64,000 bases of DNA from Lactiplantibacillus xiangfangensis (GCF_001438845.1 NZ_JQCL01000103.1:62001-126000); one strand, 5' to 3'. Positions 1 to 9,494 are shown, counted from the stretch's first letter. Notes: generated by a model not told the origin, from the letters alone. Numbers and translations are program-made.

Positions 1-251
1 ACGGGCCGAATTTGCTGCCGAACATCTTGACGCCTTAAGTAGTCCGTCATCCCACTGTCTTCTCGTAACAACGTATCTAGCGACAACTCATAAAAATCAC
101 TCAACCGTAATAAGCTATCAATATCTGGATAACTATTCTCAGTTTCCCAACTAGAAATTGTTTGGCGGGAAACGTGTAGTTGTTCCGCGACGGCTTTTTG
201 CGTCAAATGTTTCGCCAGCCGCGCCTGTTTTAATCGCTCACCGAACCGCAT
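1..251 (-). CDS. XRE-family transcriptional regulator (partial, cut by window edge)
   Basis: The minus strand reads from an ATG at 251 straight off the left edge, giving 83 codons. Residues about 5-60 form a typical Cro/C1-type helix-turn-helix: GERLKQARLAKHLTQKAVAEQL, split here as GERLKQARL and LTQKAVAEQL, then the recognition-helix segment VSRQTISSWE. A stretch with PDIDSLLRLSDFYELSLDTLL follows, as is usual in short phage- or regulator-type XRE proteins. A GAGAGGG ribosome-binding site lies about 8 bases before the ATG. The C-terminal part is missing, so a membrane or effector domain cannot be excluded. The family call is firm; target genes are unknown. Confidence 0.85.
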   Translation of the reverse strand, partial: MRFGERLKQARLAKHLTQKAVAEQLHVSRQTISSWETENSYPDIDSLLRLSDFYELSLDTLLREDSGMTDYLRRQDVRQQIRP

Positions 252-408
252 CGCTATCACCCTCTCTTTGAATACTATGATTATAAGACGGTGACTCTCC
301 TAAACCTAGCTTAGAATCTTGGCACGTTGACTTAACGGTGTTTCACGGCACTGATCACGTTGGTTAGTTAGTCTTTATTCCACTAAATCATCAGCAATTT
401 AATGATCA

Positions 409-440
409 CAAAAAAAGCCCGAGACCCAGGTCTCAGACTT
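409..440 (-). terminator. Intrinsic terminator after rny
   Basis: Inverted repeat AAGCCCGAGA / TCTCAGACTT with a run of A on the plus strand (T on the minus strand) at 410-416, just beyond the rny stop codon. It fits a Rho-independent terminator for minus-strand transcription. Confidence 0.8.
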
Positions 441-449
441 GTTTTCTGT

Positions 450-2009
450 TTATTTAGCGTAGTCAACTGCTCGAACTTCCCGAATAACGGTAACTTTAAT
501 GTGTCCGGGATATTCAAGTTCATTTTCAATTTGCTTTTTGATATCGTGTGCCAAAACGGTTGCTTGTAAATCAGTAATCTCGTTTGGCTTAACGATAACC
601 CGAATTTCACGACCCGCTTGGATGGCGTAGCTCTTCTTGACACCCGTTTCATCATTCGCAATCGCTTCAAGTTTTTCAAGTCGGTGGATATAATTCTCCA
701 ACGATTCGCTCCGAGCTCCTGGTCGGGCAGCTGAAATCGAATCAGCCGTAGCAACCAGAACAGCAATAATCGATTTTGCCTCGACATCCCCATGATGGGA
801 CGCGATCGTATTGATTACAACTGGATTTTCTTTGTACTTCGTTGTTAATTCCACGCCAATTTCAACGTGTGATCCCTCGACCTCATGATCGACGGCCTTA
901 CCAATATCGTGTAATAATCCTGCGCGTTTCGCGAGTGTAACATCTTCACCAAGTTCGGCGGCCAAAACGCCCGTCAACTTCGCAACTTCAATTGAGTGAT
1001 TTAAAACATTTTGACCATAACTGGTCCGATAATTCAACCGACCGATTAACTTGATCAAGTCAGGATGCATCCCGTGCAATCCTAAATCGAAGACAGCTTG
1101 TTCACCGGTCTCACGGATTTTTTCGTCCATCTCTTTACGTGCTTTTTCAACCATTTCTTCAATCCGAGCTGGATGAATCCGCCCATCTTGAATAAGTTTT
1201 TCAAGCGCGATCTTTGCGATTTCACGACGAATCGGATCAAAACCACTGAGAACAACCGCTTCAGGAGTATCATCAATAATTAAATCAATCCCCGTCAACG
1301 TTTCTAACGTTCTGATGTTTCGACCTTCACGTCCAATAATCCGGCCTTTCATATCGTCATTTGGTAACGAAACCACTGAAACGGTGGTTTCTGAAACCAT
1401 ATCGGCCGCACTCTGTTGAATCGCCTGGACAATTAAGTTTTTGGCTTCTTTTTCAGACTGCGCTTTCACTTCGTCCGTATTTTCTTTAATCATTACGGCC
1501 CGTTCATGCGTTAATTGATCCCGCGTTTGGGTTAAGATCTGGTCACGTGCTTGGTCTTGCGACAATGCTGCGACCTTTTCTAACTCAGCTTGACGTTGCG
1601 TGATTAGTGAAGCTGCACTTTGTTGCTGTTGTTCAACGCGTTTCTGTTCGTTGGCAATCTTATCTTCCTTCTTGCCTAGCGCATCCTCGCGTTTTTCAAA
1701 AGTATTTTCTTTATGATCCAAAGTCTCTTCGCGCTGAAGCAAGCGATCCTCTTGCTTTTGTACCTCATTGCGTCGTTGCTTTAATTCATTTTCAACTTCA
1801 GTCCGGTAACGATGACTCTCCTCTTTTGCTTCGAGGACTTTTTCTTTCTTTTGAGTCTCCGCTGACCGTTTGGCCTCAGAAATAATACCTTCGGCGGTGT
1901 TCTTGGCTACGTTCAATTCTTTTTCGTGGATATTCTTACGAACATAGTAACCAATCCCATAACCGACAACAATTGCGATGACTGCGAGGATTATACCGAA
2001 AACATTCAT
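450..2009 (-). CDS. rny: Ribonuclease Y
   Basis: The 519-residue product is the membrane-anchored endoribonuclease that starts decay of many mRNAs in Firmicutes. Residues 3-22 form one N-terminal membrane helix. A long charged coiled coil rich in Glu, Lys and Gln runs from about 25 to 195. A KH domain follows with GRIIGREG at 222-229, and then an HD domain with HDIGKA at 367-372 for metal-dependent catalysis. Length and domain order match the family. GGAGGTGG sits 6 bases before the ATG. It lies downstream of recA but each gene has its own terminator, so it is probably transcribed separately. Very confident. Confidence 0.97.
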   Translation of the reverse strand: MNVFGIILAVIAIVVGYGIGYYVRKNIHEKELNVAKNTAEGIISEAKRSAETQKKEKVLEAKEESHRYRTEVENELKQRRNEVQKQEDRLLQREETLDHKENTFEKREDALGKKEDKIANEQKRVEQQQQSAASLITQRQAELEKVAALSQDQARDQILTQTRDQLTHERAVMIKENTDEVKAQSEKEAKNLIVQAIQQSAADMVSETTVSVVSLPNDDMKGRIIGREGRNIRTLETLTGIDLIIDDTPEAVVLSGFDPIRREIAKIALEKLIQDGRIHPARIEEMVEKARKEMDEKIRETGEQAVFDLGLHGMHPDLIKLIGRLNYRTSYGQNVLNHSIEVAKLTGVLAAELGEDVTLAKRAGLLHDIGKAVDHEVEGSHVEIGVELTTKYKENPVVINTIASHHGDVEAKSIIAVLVATADSISAARPGARSESLENYIHRLEKLEAIANDETGVKKSYAIQAGREIRVIVKPNEITDLQATVLAHDIKKQIENELEYPGHIKVTVIREVRAVDYAK

Positions 2010-2182
2010 GTTTCCACCTCCGCATCACCAAAATCCAGTTAACATAAAATCAACTACAAATTTTCAGATGTTATATTTTGATTATTTACACACTTGTTAT
2101 TCTAATGTTTGCAGGGGGTAGTGTCAACTTAAAGTCCTATGTGAACGGCAAAGCGTCCCGTTTACGACGCTGTTTTTCCAAC

Positions 2183-2216
2183 AAAAAAACGCCTAAAGCC
2201 ACCGCTTTAGACGTTT
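2183..2216 (-). terminator. Intrinsic terminator after recA
   Basis: Stem CTAAAGC / GCTTTAG, extended by ACG/CGT pairs, ends in seven T on the minus strand (A-run 2183-2189). It lies immediately after the recA stop. Confidence 0.88.
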
Positions 2217-2222
2217 CTAAAT

Positions 2223-3296
2223 TTATTTATCAGTTTGATCGTCACCGAGGTCTAATTCGGTTGGGTCAGTCTGCTTATCAGCTGCTTCTTCCTCATCTTC
2301 AGGAGACGCGTCCATGCCATAAGCATCCCGGACTTTCTGACGAATTTCCGCCATCACGTCAGGATGTTCTGCCAAGTACTTCTTCGCATTTTCACGACCT
2401 TGACCAATCCGGTCCTCGCCGTAAGAATACCATGAACCACTCTTCTTAACGATGTCCTTATCAGCCGCCATGTCGACAATTTCACCCGTTTGTGAGATTC
2501 CATAGCCGTACATGATATCGACTTCGGCCCGCTTAAATGGCGGCGCAACCTTGTTCTTGACGACTTTGATTCGGACACGGTTCCCAATAATATCGGTCCC
2601 GTCCTTGATCTGTTCCGCCCGACGTACTTCAAGCCGAATCGTTGCGTAGAACTTAAGCGCCCGACCACCAGGAGTCGTTTCAGGGTTACCGAACATCACA
2701 CCGACTTTTTCACGAATTTGGTTAATAAATAACGCAATCGTCTTAGTCTTATTCAACGTCCCGGATAACTTCCGCAACGCTTGTGACATTAACCGGGCTT
2801 GCAGCCCAACGTGCGCGTCACCCATCTCACCTTCGATTTCAGCCCGTGGCACTAATGCCGCCACAGAGTCGATAACCAAGATATCAACCGCCCCACTGGA
2901 AACTAAGGCATCTGCAATTTCAAGACCTTGTTCACCAGTATCGGGTTGTGACAATAGGAGATCATCAATGTTAACGCCTAAATGTTCCGCATAAACCGGA
3001 TCCAGTGCGTTTTCAGCATCAATATACGCCGCCGTTCCGCCCTGCTTTTGAACTTCCGCAACGGCATGTAGCGCCACGGTCGTTTTACCAGAACTTTCAG
3101 GACCGTAGATTTCAACGATTCGGCCACGGGGATAACCACCTACACCTAACGCATCGTCTAAGGCTAATGATCCACTTGAAACGGTCGAAATTTGGGTATT
3201 CGCCGCATCGCCCATTCGCATAATGGACCCTTTACCGAAGTTCTTTTCAATCTTTTTTAAGGCAGCATCTAATGCTGCTTGCCGTGCATCAGCCAA
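2223..3296 (-). CDS. recA: Recombinase RecA
   Basis: This is the ATP-dependent strand-exchange protein for homologous recombination and SOS induction, 357 residues from the chosen start. The Walker A motif GPESSGKTT is at about residues 65-73. The conserved blocks [43 protein letters not shown] and the acidic C-terminal tail are all present. The start is set at a TTG (3296) because AAGGAGG ends 7 bases upstream, and translation from there gives the usual RecA N-terminus ([21 protein letters not shown]). A longer frame to 3338 would run into the −10 element. It has its own promoter with an SOS box and lies after cinA, as in many Firmicutes. Confidence 0.98.
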   Translation of the reverse strand: MADARQAALDAALKKIEKNFGKGSIMRMGDAANTQISTVSSGSLALDDALGVGGYPRGRIVEIYGPESSGKTTVALHAVAEVQKQGGTAAYIDAENALDPVYAEHLGVNIDDLLLSQPDTGEQGLEIADALVSSGAVDILVIDSVAALVPRAEIEGEMGDAHVGLQARLMSQALRKLSGTLNKTKTIALFINQIREKVGVMFGNPETTPGGRALKFYATIRLEVRRAEQIKDGTDIIGNRVRIKVVKNKVAPPFKRAEVDIMYGYGISQTGEIVDMAADKDIVKKSGSWYSYGEDRIGQGRENAKKYLAEHPDVMAEIRQKVRDAYGMDASPEDEEEAADKQTDPTELDLGDDQTDK

Positions 3297-3333
3297 ATTA
3301 TTTCCTCCTTTGGTGCTCGTTTTCACTCTTAAT

Positions 3334-3362
3334 ATCATAACGGTTAAAAATCAGAAATGCAA
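3334..3362 (-). promoter_or_regulatory. recA promoter
   Basis: On the minus strand −35 TTGCAT (3357-3362) and −10 TATGAT (3334-3339) are separated by 17 bases. About 38 bases separate the −10 element from the TTG start of recA. The spacing is ideal for a housekeeping sigma factor. Confidence 0.8.
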
Positions 3363-3370
3363 GCAAAAAG

Positions 3371-3384
3371 CGAACAAAAGTTCG
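3371..3384 (-). promoter_or_regulatory. SOS (LexA/DinR) box upstream of recA
   Basis: CGAACAAAAGTTCG matches the Gram-positive SOS consensus CGAAC-N4-GTTCG at every fixed position. It begins 9 bases upstream of the recA −35 hexamer, where a bound LexA could hinder polymerase. The motif is seen in the sequence; repression by LexA is inferred from the Bacillus system. Confidence 0.88.
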
Positions 3385-3392
3385 TATTATTT

Positions 3393-4649
3393 TTAGAGCT
3401 GGTGATCAGCCAATAAAGCGTGTCGTAACAGGTCCAGACCAACCATGACACTGCGTTGCCGAATCTTTTGGCGATCCCCAACAAAGTGATATAACTTCCC
3501 AACGGTCGGCTGGTCACGGTAAGCTAAACCGATCCAGACCGTTCCAGCGGGTTGCCCCTCCAAACTGTCAGGACCCGCAACCCCCGTAAAGCTGAGCGCG
3601 GTATCCGTGCCTAATCGAACCCGTGCACCATCAGCCATGGCGATCGCAGCTGCTTCAGAAACGACCCCATCTTGGTCAATGACCGTTTGTGGAACGTTAA
3701 CGAGTTGGTGTTTAGCCGCGTTAGCATAAGTCACGAAGCCACCTGGAAAAATAGCGGAAACCCCGGCGACCCCACCGATCGTACTTTGGAATTCACCAGC
3801 CGTTAAACTCTCCGCCGCCGTAATACTTAAATTAGCCTTAATCATCGCTTGAACAACGACCTGGGCCAAGGAATTGTCATCCCCGTAGCCATAAAAATAG
3901 TCGCCAACCTTAGCTTTGATTTTTTGCTCAACCGCATCTAACGCACTGTCGGCCGCCCGTTGCGTATCAGCCTGTGCACTGAGCCTAAGAGTGACCTCAT
4001 TGGTCTTCGCGTAAGGCGCAATTGTCACGTCGTGTTGTGACGCAATCATCGCTTGCAATTCGGTCACTAGCCGTGATTCTCCAATACCGAAGAATCGAAG
4101 CACCCGCGAATAGATCTGGGCTTGCTGACCATACGCCGCCTGTAGTTTGGGCTTGGCTTCGGTATCAAACATTTTTGTCATTTCGCGTGGTGGCCCGGGG
4201 AGTAGTAAGAAATCCGCGGAATCTGGTGACTGGTAAAACGCCCCTACGGCTAACCCGTTATGGTTCGTCAACGGCGTCGCACCCTTTGGATATAACGCCT
4301 GCAACCGATTGTTTTCAGTCATGACCTTACCCGTTTGCTCAAACCGGTCCGTAATCACTTGCATGGCCGCAGCGTCTTCCACTAACGGCACGTTCAAGTA
4401 CTTAGCTAACGTTTGCTTGGTCAGATCATCCTTAGTGGGACCTAAGCCCCCAGAAAGAATTACTAAGTCGTTGCGTTGAGCCGCAATTTCAAGGACGGCC
4501 GCTAACCGCTTCGGATTATCGCCCACGACCGTTTGGTAATAACTATCGATGCCCAGTTCTGCTAAACCCTGAGCAATGTGTGTACTATTGGTATTTGTGA
4601 TTTGGCCGAGTAAAATCTCAGTCCCGACCGCAATTATTTCAGCTTGCAT
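3393..4649 (-). CDS. cinA: CinA family protein (competence/damage-inducible; NMN deamidase-type)
   Basis: The 418-residue protein has two domains. The N-terminal molybdopterin-binding-like domain (about 1-170) carries SGGLGPTKDD at 66-75. The C-terminal CinA domain (about 255-415) carries AESLTAGEF and GVVSEAAAIAMADGAR. In characterised relatives the C-terminal domain deamidates nicotinamide mononucleotide and the N-terminal one can act on ADP-ribose; CinA is also co-regulated with recA during competence. Which role dominates here is not visible. AGGAGG lies before the ATG. The pgsA-cinA-recA order is the classical Firmicute arrangement, although a 485-base gap holding a repeat remnant separates it from pgsA. 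Confidence 0.94.
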   Translation of the reverse strand: MQAEIIAVGTEILLGQITNTNSTHIAQGLAELGIDSYYQTVVGDNPKRLAAVLEIAAQRNDLVILSGGLGPTKDDLTKQTLAKYLNVPLVEDAAAMQVITDRFEQTGKVMTENNRLQALYPKGATPLTNHNGLAVGAFYQSPDSADFLLLPGPPREMTKMFDTEAKPKLQAAYGQQAQIYSRVLRFFGIGESRLVTELQAMIASQHDVTIAPYAKTNEVTLRLSAQADTQRAADSALDAVEQKIKAKVGDYFYGYGDDNSLAQVVVQAMIKANLSITAAESLTAGEFQSTIGGVAGVSAIFPGGFVTYANAAKHQLVNVPQTVIDQDGVVSEAAAIAMADGARVRLGTDTALSFTGVAGPDSLEGQPAGTVWIGLAYRDQPTVGKLYHFVGDRQKIRQRSVMVGLDLLRHALLADHQL

Positions 4650-4799
4650 CTAAAAAGCCTCCTGATAGCCTTTGTCAGACTATGTTCAGTATCAGCATTA
4701 GTCGCTCAATCAGCGATCAACGCCCACACTCAGTATATACGAAAAAAACGGCGTGCACATTCAAAAGGTTGCAAGGATTTTCTACGTTTGATCCTAACT

Positions 4800-4995
4800 G
4801 CTAAAGATTGAAAGTGCTAAAACTAGTTCAAGCGTTACCATAGCACTACTTATCATTAGAAAATTAGTATTTTTCGGCGCTTCGCTAGCAGAATCAGTGG
4901 GCTGGCGGCTTTGTAGTGAGGTTCCAGACCGTCCTTTGGCTGGGACCGCCCCCCATAGCACTCAAGGCTACCCGATGGAGCGGCTAATTTTAGGA
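4800..4995. repeat. Rearranged remnant of the double-cloverleaf repeat (between pgsA and cinA)
   Basis: The 485-base gap 4650-5134 has no convincing gene. Bases about 4800-4898 match, in inverted orientation, the 3' end and flank of the large repeat family: TTTTTCGGCGCTTCG followed by GCAGAATCAG. Bases about 4899-4995 match, in direct orientation, the 3' end of the 19-kb copy (GGGACCGCCCCCCATAGCAC, then CTACCCGATGGAGCG, CTAATTT). The element is therefore a fusion of two inverted end fragments with its interior lost. The 4800-4870 segment is shared with 24550-24616. Bases 4650-4799 and 4996-5089 show nothing I can name. Confidence 0.7.
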
Positions 4996-5089
4996 ATAAT
5001 AATTATTGCTGTTACAACGTTACCAGCCATTTTGGGACTTTCAATCTTTAGTTAACTGCACTACACCCTTCGTGTCATTTTTTTCTCGT

Positions 5090-5124
5090 CAAAAAAAGTC
5101 CGAGACACGAGGTCTCGAACTTTT
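5090..5124 (-). terminator. Intrinsic terminator after pgsA
   Basis: Stem AAAGTCCGAGAC / GTCTCGAACTTT, with the plus-strand A-run 5091-5097 giving a T-tract on the minus strand. It is close in sequence to the rny terminator at 409-440. Confidence 0.85.
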
Positions 5125-5134
5125 ATGATTTGAT

Positions 5135-5719
5135 TTATTTAAACCCATCTGAGAAAACGTCGCGATTCTGAACAAAGTAATCAATGCCAGAGTAAATCAC
5201 GAAGAAGAGGCAGACGTACAGCATAATCGCTGCAAATGGGACGTGGATGGCTGCAAAAAAGACGTTGTTTAGTAATAAGAAGATAATCGCAATCATCTGC
5301 GTCGTTGTCTTGATTTTACCAGGCATTGCCGCTGCCATAACTTTTCCATTATTTTCAACAATCAATAACCGTAACCCGGTGACTGCCAATTCCCGACACA
5401 TAATAATCGCCACGACCCAGTCCGGTGCAGCATTCATCCGTACCAGTACAATAAAGGCCGTCATCACCAGCATCTTGTCCGCCAACGGATCGGCAAATTT
5501 ACCGAAGTTAGTGACTAAGTGCTGTGAACGGGCAATCTTCCCATCTGCTAAATCCGTCAAAGAAGCGACGGCAAAGATGATGGTTGCGATAACCTGCGTT
5601 ACGGGGATCGTCGTTCCTGCCCAGACAACCTGGCCCCAGCTCAATGGCAGGACCATGATTAGTAAGAAAACAGGAATCAGGATAATACGAAAAACAGTTA
5701 GCTTATTAGGTAAATTCAC
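5135..5719 (-). CDS. pgsA: CDP-diacylglycerol--glycerol-3-phosphate 3-phosphatidyltransferase
   Basis: This integral membrane enzyme makes phosphatidylglycerol phosphate, the committed step to phosphatidylglycerol and cardiolipin. The 194 residues contain the CDP-alcohol phosphotransferase signature with D-G-(x2)-A-R at 59-64, followed by G and two Asp to about residue 81 (FGKFADPLADK). Several hydrophobic segments fit a six-helix fold. The start is a GTG at 5719 with GGAGGAG 7 bases before it. It sits directly downstream of the RodZ-like gene with a 22-base gap, so the two are likely co-transcribed. Confidence 0.96.
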   Translation of the reverse strand: MNLPNKLTVFRIILIPVFLLIMVLPLSWGQVVWAGTTIPVTQVIATIIFAVASLTDLADGKIARSQHLVTNFGKFADPLADKMLVMTAFIVLVRMNAAPDWVVAIIMCRELAVTGLRLLIVENNGKVMAAAMPGKIKTTTQMIAIIFLLLNNVFFAAIHVPFAAIMLYVCLFFVIYSGIDYFVQNRDVFSDGFK

Positions 5720-5741
5720 AATGATACTCCTCCGTCACAGA

Positions 5742-6626
5742 CTATTTAATGGTCAAGGTAATCGTCCGCACTTGCGACGTGCTGTTCTTCGGATTGAAGT
5801 CAAACTTCTTACCATTGATCGTTACGGACGTTGCAACGGCGTTACCAAATTGGAATTTGACCGTTGACGCATTGCTTGGCAACGTCACGTCGTGTGACCC
5901 ATTGGCCGTTAACGTTCCTTGCCAAGTCTGACTGCCGTTAGTCGTGATTGACGTCCAGGCGGCCTTAGTCGACTTAACAACCACTTTGTTCTTCTTGGCG
6001 CCGTTAGTCATCGTATAGGCTGTATCACTGTCGCCATCAGCCTTAATTGCTTGCTTAGTGCTATCCGCTTTTTTCTTAGTCGTCTTCTTAGCAGAACTGC
6101 TGCTAGTCTTAGAACTAGCTTTGCTGCTAGACTTCTTCGAACTCGAAACTTCAACTGAGGAACTTGAAGTGGCCGACGACGAGCTCGAACTCGTGTGTGT
6201 CCGAACTGCCATGAACCAGATAAACAACAGGATCAATACCACGACTCCCGTTACGATAATCGTTGGTAAATAGTTGCGTACCCGGCCGGCTGGAGTGGTC
6301 GGCGATTCACGACTTGCACTGCGCGTTGGTTGAACTTCGTCTACATTTTGGACGTAAGTTTCCGCGTGCGTTGCTGGTAATTCGTCACTGTATTCTTCCA
6401 GCAACTCATTGCCATCCAAATCAACGGTGTCAGCGTACTGCTTAACAAACGCCCGAACGTAAAAGTCTCCCGGTAATTTATCAAACTGTTCGTCTTCAAT
6501 TGCAATCAAATACCGCTTTTGAATCTTCGTAATTTGTTGCAAATCGTCGATTGTTAACCCTTTGGCGATTCGGGCAGCTTTTAGCCGTGCCCCAATCGTG
6601 CTTTTTTCTTCACTATTTTCACTCAT
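5742..6626 (-). CDS. RodZ/YmfM-like membrane protein with N-terminal HTH
   Basis: The protein has 294 residues from the ATG at 6626 (a GTG at 6641 is possible but less well placed). Residues 10-75 form an HTH_25/XRE-like domain (GARLKAARIAKGLTIDDLQQ). One membrane helix covers about 121-142. A serine/lysine-rich linker runs from 145 to 190, and a DUF4115-like extracytoplasmic domain fills the C-terminus. This layout matches RodZ, which links MreB filaments to the elongation machinery, and the Bacillus homologue YmfM in the same position before pgsA. The linker is low-complexity and probably crosses the wall-facing space. MreB partners are encoded at 17.0 and 53.6 kb. Confidence 0.88.
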   Translation of the reverse strand: MSENSEEKSTIGARLKAARIAKGLTIDDLQQITKIQKRYLIAIEDEQFDKLPGDFYVRAFVKQYADTVDLDGNELLEEYSDELPATHAETYVQNVDEVQPTRSASRESPTTPAGRVRNYLPTIIVTGVVVLILLFIWFMAVRTHTSSSSSSATSSSSVEVSSSKKSSSKASSKTSSSSAKKTTKKKADSTKQAIKADGDSDTAYTMTNGAKKNKVVVKSTKAAWTSITTNGSQTWQGTLTANGSHDVTLPSNASTVKFQFGNAVATSVTINGKKFDFNPKNSTSQVRTITLTIK

Positions 6627-6712
6627 TGACCTTTTCTCCACCCTAAGTCTATTTTCATAATCTTACGAATCTTAGTATATCACAGCCACTTTCCTAAACT
6701 GCAACCCCATTA

Positions 6713-8032
6713 CTAATTTTCAGATTTCTTTAACTCTTCTGGTTGAGGACGAATCTGATACTCACTAATCGCTTGCGACTTGAGTAGTTGTCCCGCAACG
6801 GCTTGTACGTCTGCCAAGGTTAACTGATTAATGACATCTGGTTCGTCAAATAAAGTTACCGAACCAAATAACTGTTGATCATAACGGTTGGCAATCGCTT
6901 CGAGTGAGTTCGCCATGAAGACGATCCGCCCAATCATTTCTTTTTTGACTAAGGCCAATAATTCAGACTGGTCGTCCACGGCGTCTTGCCAATGTTCAAT
7001 CACCTCAATAATTGCCGCGTCAAATTTGGCCGGATCATCACTTTCCCCACTAAACGTTAGGAAGTTGAAGCCGTTTTGTAATTCGAAGTCATAACCGAAC
7101 GTATCGTCAATGACCCCTTCGTCGTAAAGTCGCAAATAATTTTTGGACGTATCGCCAAACAACATTTCGAGTAAGACGTTTACAGCCGCACGGTATTTCA
7201 AAGCAGGCATCCCGGATTCAATCGGCGTTAGTCCCTTGACCCCGACGATGGATTTGGCCCGGTTCACTGGCATATCAATGACCCGGTAAGGAATAATATC
7301 ATGCCCATCTTCCGCCGTTGCTGGAATCTTACGTTCAATTGGTTTAAAGCTTGCAAACGTCTTATTGGCTTGGTTAGCTTCAATCCAGCCCAAAACTTCA
7401 TCTGGGTCCAGTTTACCAACCACAAATAAAGTCATGTTCTCTGGGTGATAGAACGTCTTATACGCCGCGTAAAGGTCCTCTGCGGTAATCTTAGCAATCG
7501 ACTGGGTCGTTCCCGCAATGTCATATTGCAACGGGTGGTTAGGATACAGGTTCCCAATCATCCCAAAGTACAACCGCCAGCTCGGATCATCGTCGTACAT
7601 TTCGATTTCCTGGCCAATGATTCCCTTTTCCTTGTCCACGGTCTGCGCCGTAAAATACGGGTCCTGAACAAAGTCGAGTAAGGTCTCTAGGTTTTCTTTC
7701 AGATTACGTGTTGCGGAGAACAAGTAACTCGTCTTCGTAAAACTCGTAAACGCGTTCGCGCTGGCGCCGTATTCACCAAACGTTTGAAAGGCATCGTGGT
7801 CCGCCTTCTCAAACATTTTATGTTCAAGAAAATGGGCAATGCCATCTGGGAAACGGTGTAGCTCGTCGCTACCGGCTGGTACAAACGTGTTGTCGATCGA
7901 CCCGTAGTTGGTTGTAAACGTTGCGTACGTTTTATGAAACCCAGCTTTGGGTAACATCGTCACCGTCAAACCGTTTGGGAGCTTAGTTTGATAGCAGGTC
8001 TCGTTAAATTGCTCATATTTTTTTACTTGCAT
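6713..8032 (-). CDS. M16-family zinc metallopeptidase-like protein YmfH
   Basis: The 439-residue product belongs to the insulinase/pitrilysin-like M16 family. The inverted zinc motif HFLEH is intact at 67-71, so this subunit should be the catalytic one. It overlaps the upstream ymfF frame by 10 bases, suggesting translational coupling. In M16B peptidases an active and an inactive subunit often pair as a heterodimer, which fits the YmfH/YmfF pair. The substrate is unknown; peptide processing or degradation is inferred. Confidence 0.9.
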   Translation of the reverse strand: MQVKKYEQFNETCYQTKLPNGLTVTMLPKAGFHKTYATFTTNYGSIDNTFVPAGSDELHRFPDGIAHFLEHKMFEKADHDAFQTFGEYGASANAFTSFTKTSYLFSATRNLKENLETLLDFVQDPYFTAQTVDKEKGIIGQEIEMYDDDPSWRLYFGMIGNLYPNHPLQYDIAGTTQSIAKITAEDLYAAYKTFYHPENMTLFVVGKLDPDEVLGWIEANQANKTFASFKPIERKIPATAEDGHDIIPYRVIDMPVNRAKSIVGVKGLTPIESGMPALKYRAAVNVLLEMLFGDTSKNYLRLYDEGVIDDTFGYDFELQNGFNFLTFSGESDDPAKFDAAIIEVIEHWQDAVDDQSELLALVKKEMIGRIVFMANSLEAIANRYDQQLFGSVTLFDEPDVINQLTLADVQAVAGQLLKSQAISEYQIRPQPEELKKSEN

Positions 8033-9291
8033 GCTTGCGCCCCACTCAAGAAGAACCCGTCATTCAGGGTCACCATCTTTGATACTTCAATAATCTGTTC
8101 CCGCGTTACGGCCTGGATGCGTTGCAGCCAGTCGGCATCCGTCACATTCTGTTGCGTCAAATCATCGATCAACGCTTGAATGGCAAACGTCCGCTGACTG
8201 TCCAAACTGGATTCAAAATCATTGATTAACCCAAGTTTTAATTGTTCAATCAGTTCATCCGTGAAATCACCATTCTGAATCGCCGTCAACTGTTCGGCAA
8301 TAATTGCCAAAACTTGATCATGCTTGGCGCCATCGATCCCGGCCTGAACTTTCATAACACCCCTAAAGGTATCCAGTGAGCTACTTGCGTAGTAGGCAAG
8401 ACTGGCCTTCTCACGCACGTTCATGAACAGCTTGGATAGTGGTGAACCACCGAACAATTCGTTGAACACGAGGGCCGCGTAGTAATGTTCACCGCGATAA
8501 AAGACGGGCAAGTCGTAACCTAAGTTCAACTTAGCCTGACTCAGGGTTTGGGTCTCACTAGTCTCGACATAGTGCTGCGTATTGCGATGACGATAAAACG
8601 GCTTAGGCCGTGACGTTGGGCGGTCAGTAAAATGAACCGCCTGCCACTGTGCTAACACGGCCGCCTCATCAACATCCCCAACAACAATAATGTCAATTTG
8701 GTCGTCTTTTAAAAGTGACTCATAATAGGTAAACAAATCTTTTGACGTAATCGTTTCCAAGTCAGCAACCGTCCCGTAACTCGGCACCTGCTGAGCGGGA
8801 TCGTCTTTGAACAACGCAGCGTTTAACCGTTGCGCCGCGTAGTACTGTTTATCATCCGCAACCGACTGAATGGCCGCCTTCAGGTTTGTGACTTGGCGAT
8901 CAAAAGTAGGTTGGTCAAACTGTTGATTGGTCACCAACGGCTTGAACAAAACGTTTTGTAAAAATTGAGTGGCTTCACGTGTTAACGGCTGATCCGTCGC
9001 TAAATATTGTTCATTTGCGACCGTTAATGCCAAACGTAAATTATGAGTCGGTCCCTTGCGACCAACTCCCGCACCATAAGCAGCCCCATACATCTTTGCT
9101 AGAGCATTGGCTAGTGCCCGCTGATCAGGATAGTCTGCGGAACTAGTTTCTAATAAGTTGGACAATAACGCACGCTTCGTGATAATGTCTCGGCGTAACG
9201 GTGCCCGAAAATTCACGATAATTTGATTGGTTTTAAATTGATGACTGACAACCGTCGTCAATTGAACCCCTTTTGCTAACTGAGTTTGCAA
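8023..9291 (-). CDS. Inactive M16-like peptidase subunit YmfF
   Basis: This 422-residue M16-family protein lacks the HxxEH zinc motif: the matching N-terminal helix reads RALLSNLLETSS. It is probably the non-catalytic partner of YmfH, whose gene overlaps its end by 10 bases. The C-terminal half keeps the family's second-domain features (LNLGYDLP, NELFGGSPLSKLFMNVREKASLAYYASS). The start is a TTG at 9291, backed by AGGAGG at 9301-9306; no better ATG lies near. It is the first gene of a ymfF-ymfH-rodZ-like-pgsA run. Confidence 0.88.
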   Translation of the reverse strand: MQTQLAKGVQLTTVVSHQFKTNQIIVNFRAPLRRDIITKRALLSNLLETSSADYPDQRALANALAKMYGAAYGAGVGRKGPTHNLRLALTVANEQYLATDQPLTREATQFLQNVLFKPLVTNQQFDQPTFDRQVTNLKAAIQSVADDKQYYAAQRLNAALFKDDPAQQVPSYGTVADLETITSKDLFTYYESLLKDDQIDIIVVGDVDEAAVLAQWQAVHFTDRPTSRPKPFYRHRNTQHYVETSETQTLSQAKLNLGYDLPVFYRGEHYYAALVFNELFGGSPLSKLFMNVREKASLAYYASSSLDTFRGVMKVQAGIDGAKHDQVLAIIAEQLTAIQNGDFTDELIEQLKLGLINDFESSLDSQRTFAIQALIDDLTQQNVTDADWLQRIQAVTREQIIEVSKMVTLNDGFFLSGAQACK

Positions 9292-9432
9292 TAAAAGAAT
9301 CCTCCTTGCATATGTAATAAATAATAAGCGAAAGCCCGATTTGACGCAACTTTCCGTCCTAGCAATTAGAAAATTTAATAATTTAAGCGATTTTAAAAAT
9401 AAAAATTAGATTCCGGTGAGGTGCGGTTAACG

Positions 9433-9461
9433 TTGCAAACTCGCGGGTTGTCTGCTATTCT
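9433..9461 (+). promoter_or_regulatory. Promoter of the aspartate kinase gene
   Basis: −35 TTGCAA (9433-9438) and an extended −10 TGC-TATTCT (9456-9461) are spaced by 17 bases and lie 33 bases upstream of the GTG start. No terminator hairpin or lysine-riboswitch core is visible in the short leader. Confidence 0.7.
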
Positions 9462-9494
9462 TTTCAGTATTGATAAATTTAGGAGCGATTTAAT

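Noticed and set aside
3297-3338. Longer N-terminus for RecA
   Set aside because: It would start inside the −10 promoter element; the TTG with AAGGAGG 7 bases upstream gives the conserved N-terminus.
4975-5055. A 26-codon frame (MERLILGIIIIAVTTLPAIL…) encoding a hydrophobic peptide
   Set aside because: It begins inside the repeat remnant, has no ribosome-binding site, and the ATG arises from a diverged GACGAAGCG-type repeat end. A small membrane peptide is possible but not supported.
5247-5867. Long plus-strand open frame (206 codons) opposite pgsA and the RodZ-like gene
   Set aside because: It is antisense to two well-identified genes, has no recognisable domain and no ribosome-binding site.
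9300-9494. Possible lysine riboswitch before aspartate kinase
   Set aside because: The leader after the promoter is only about 30 bases and shows no riboswitch core or terminator.
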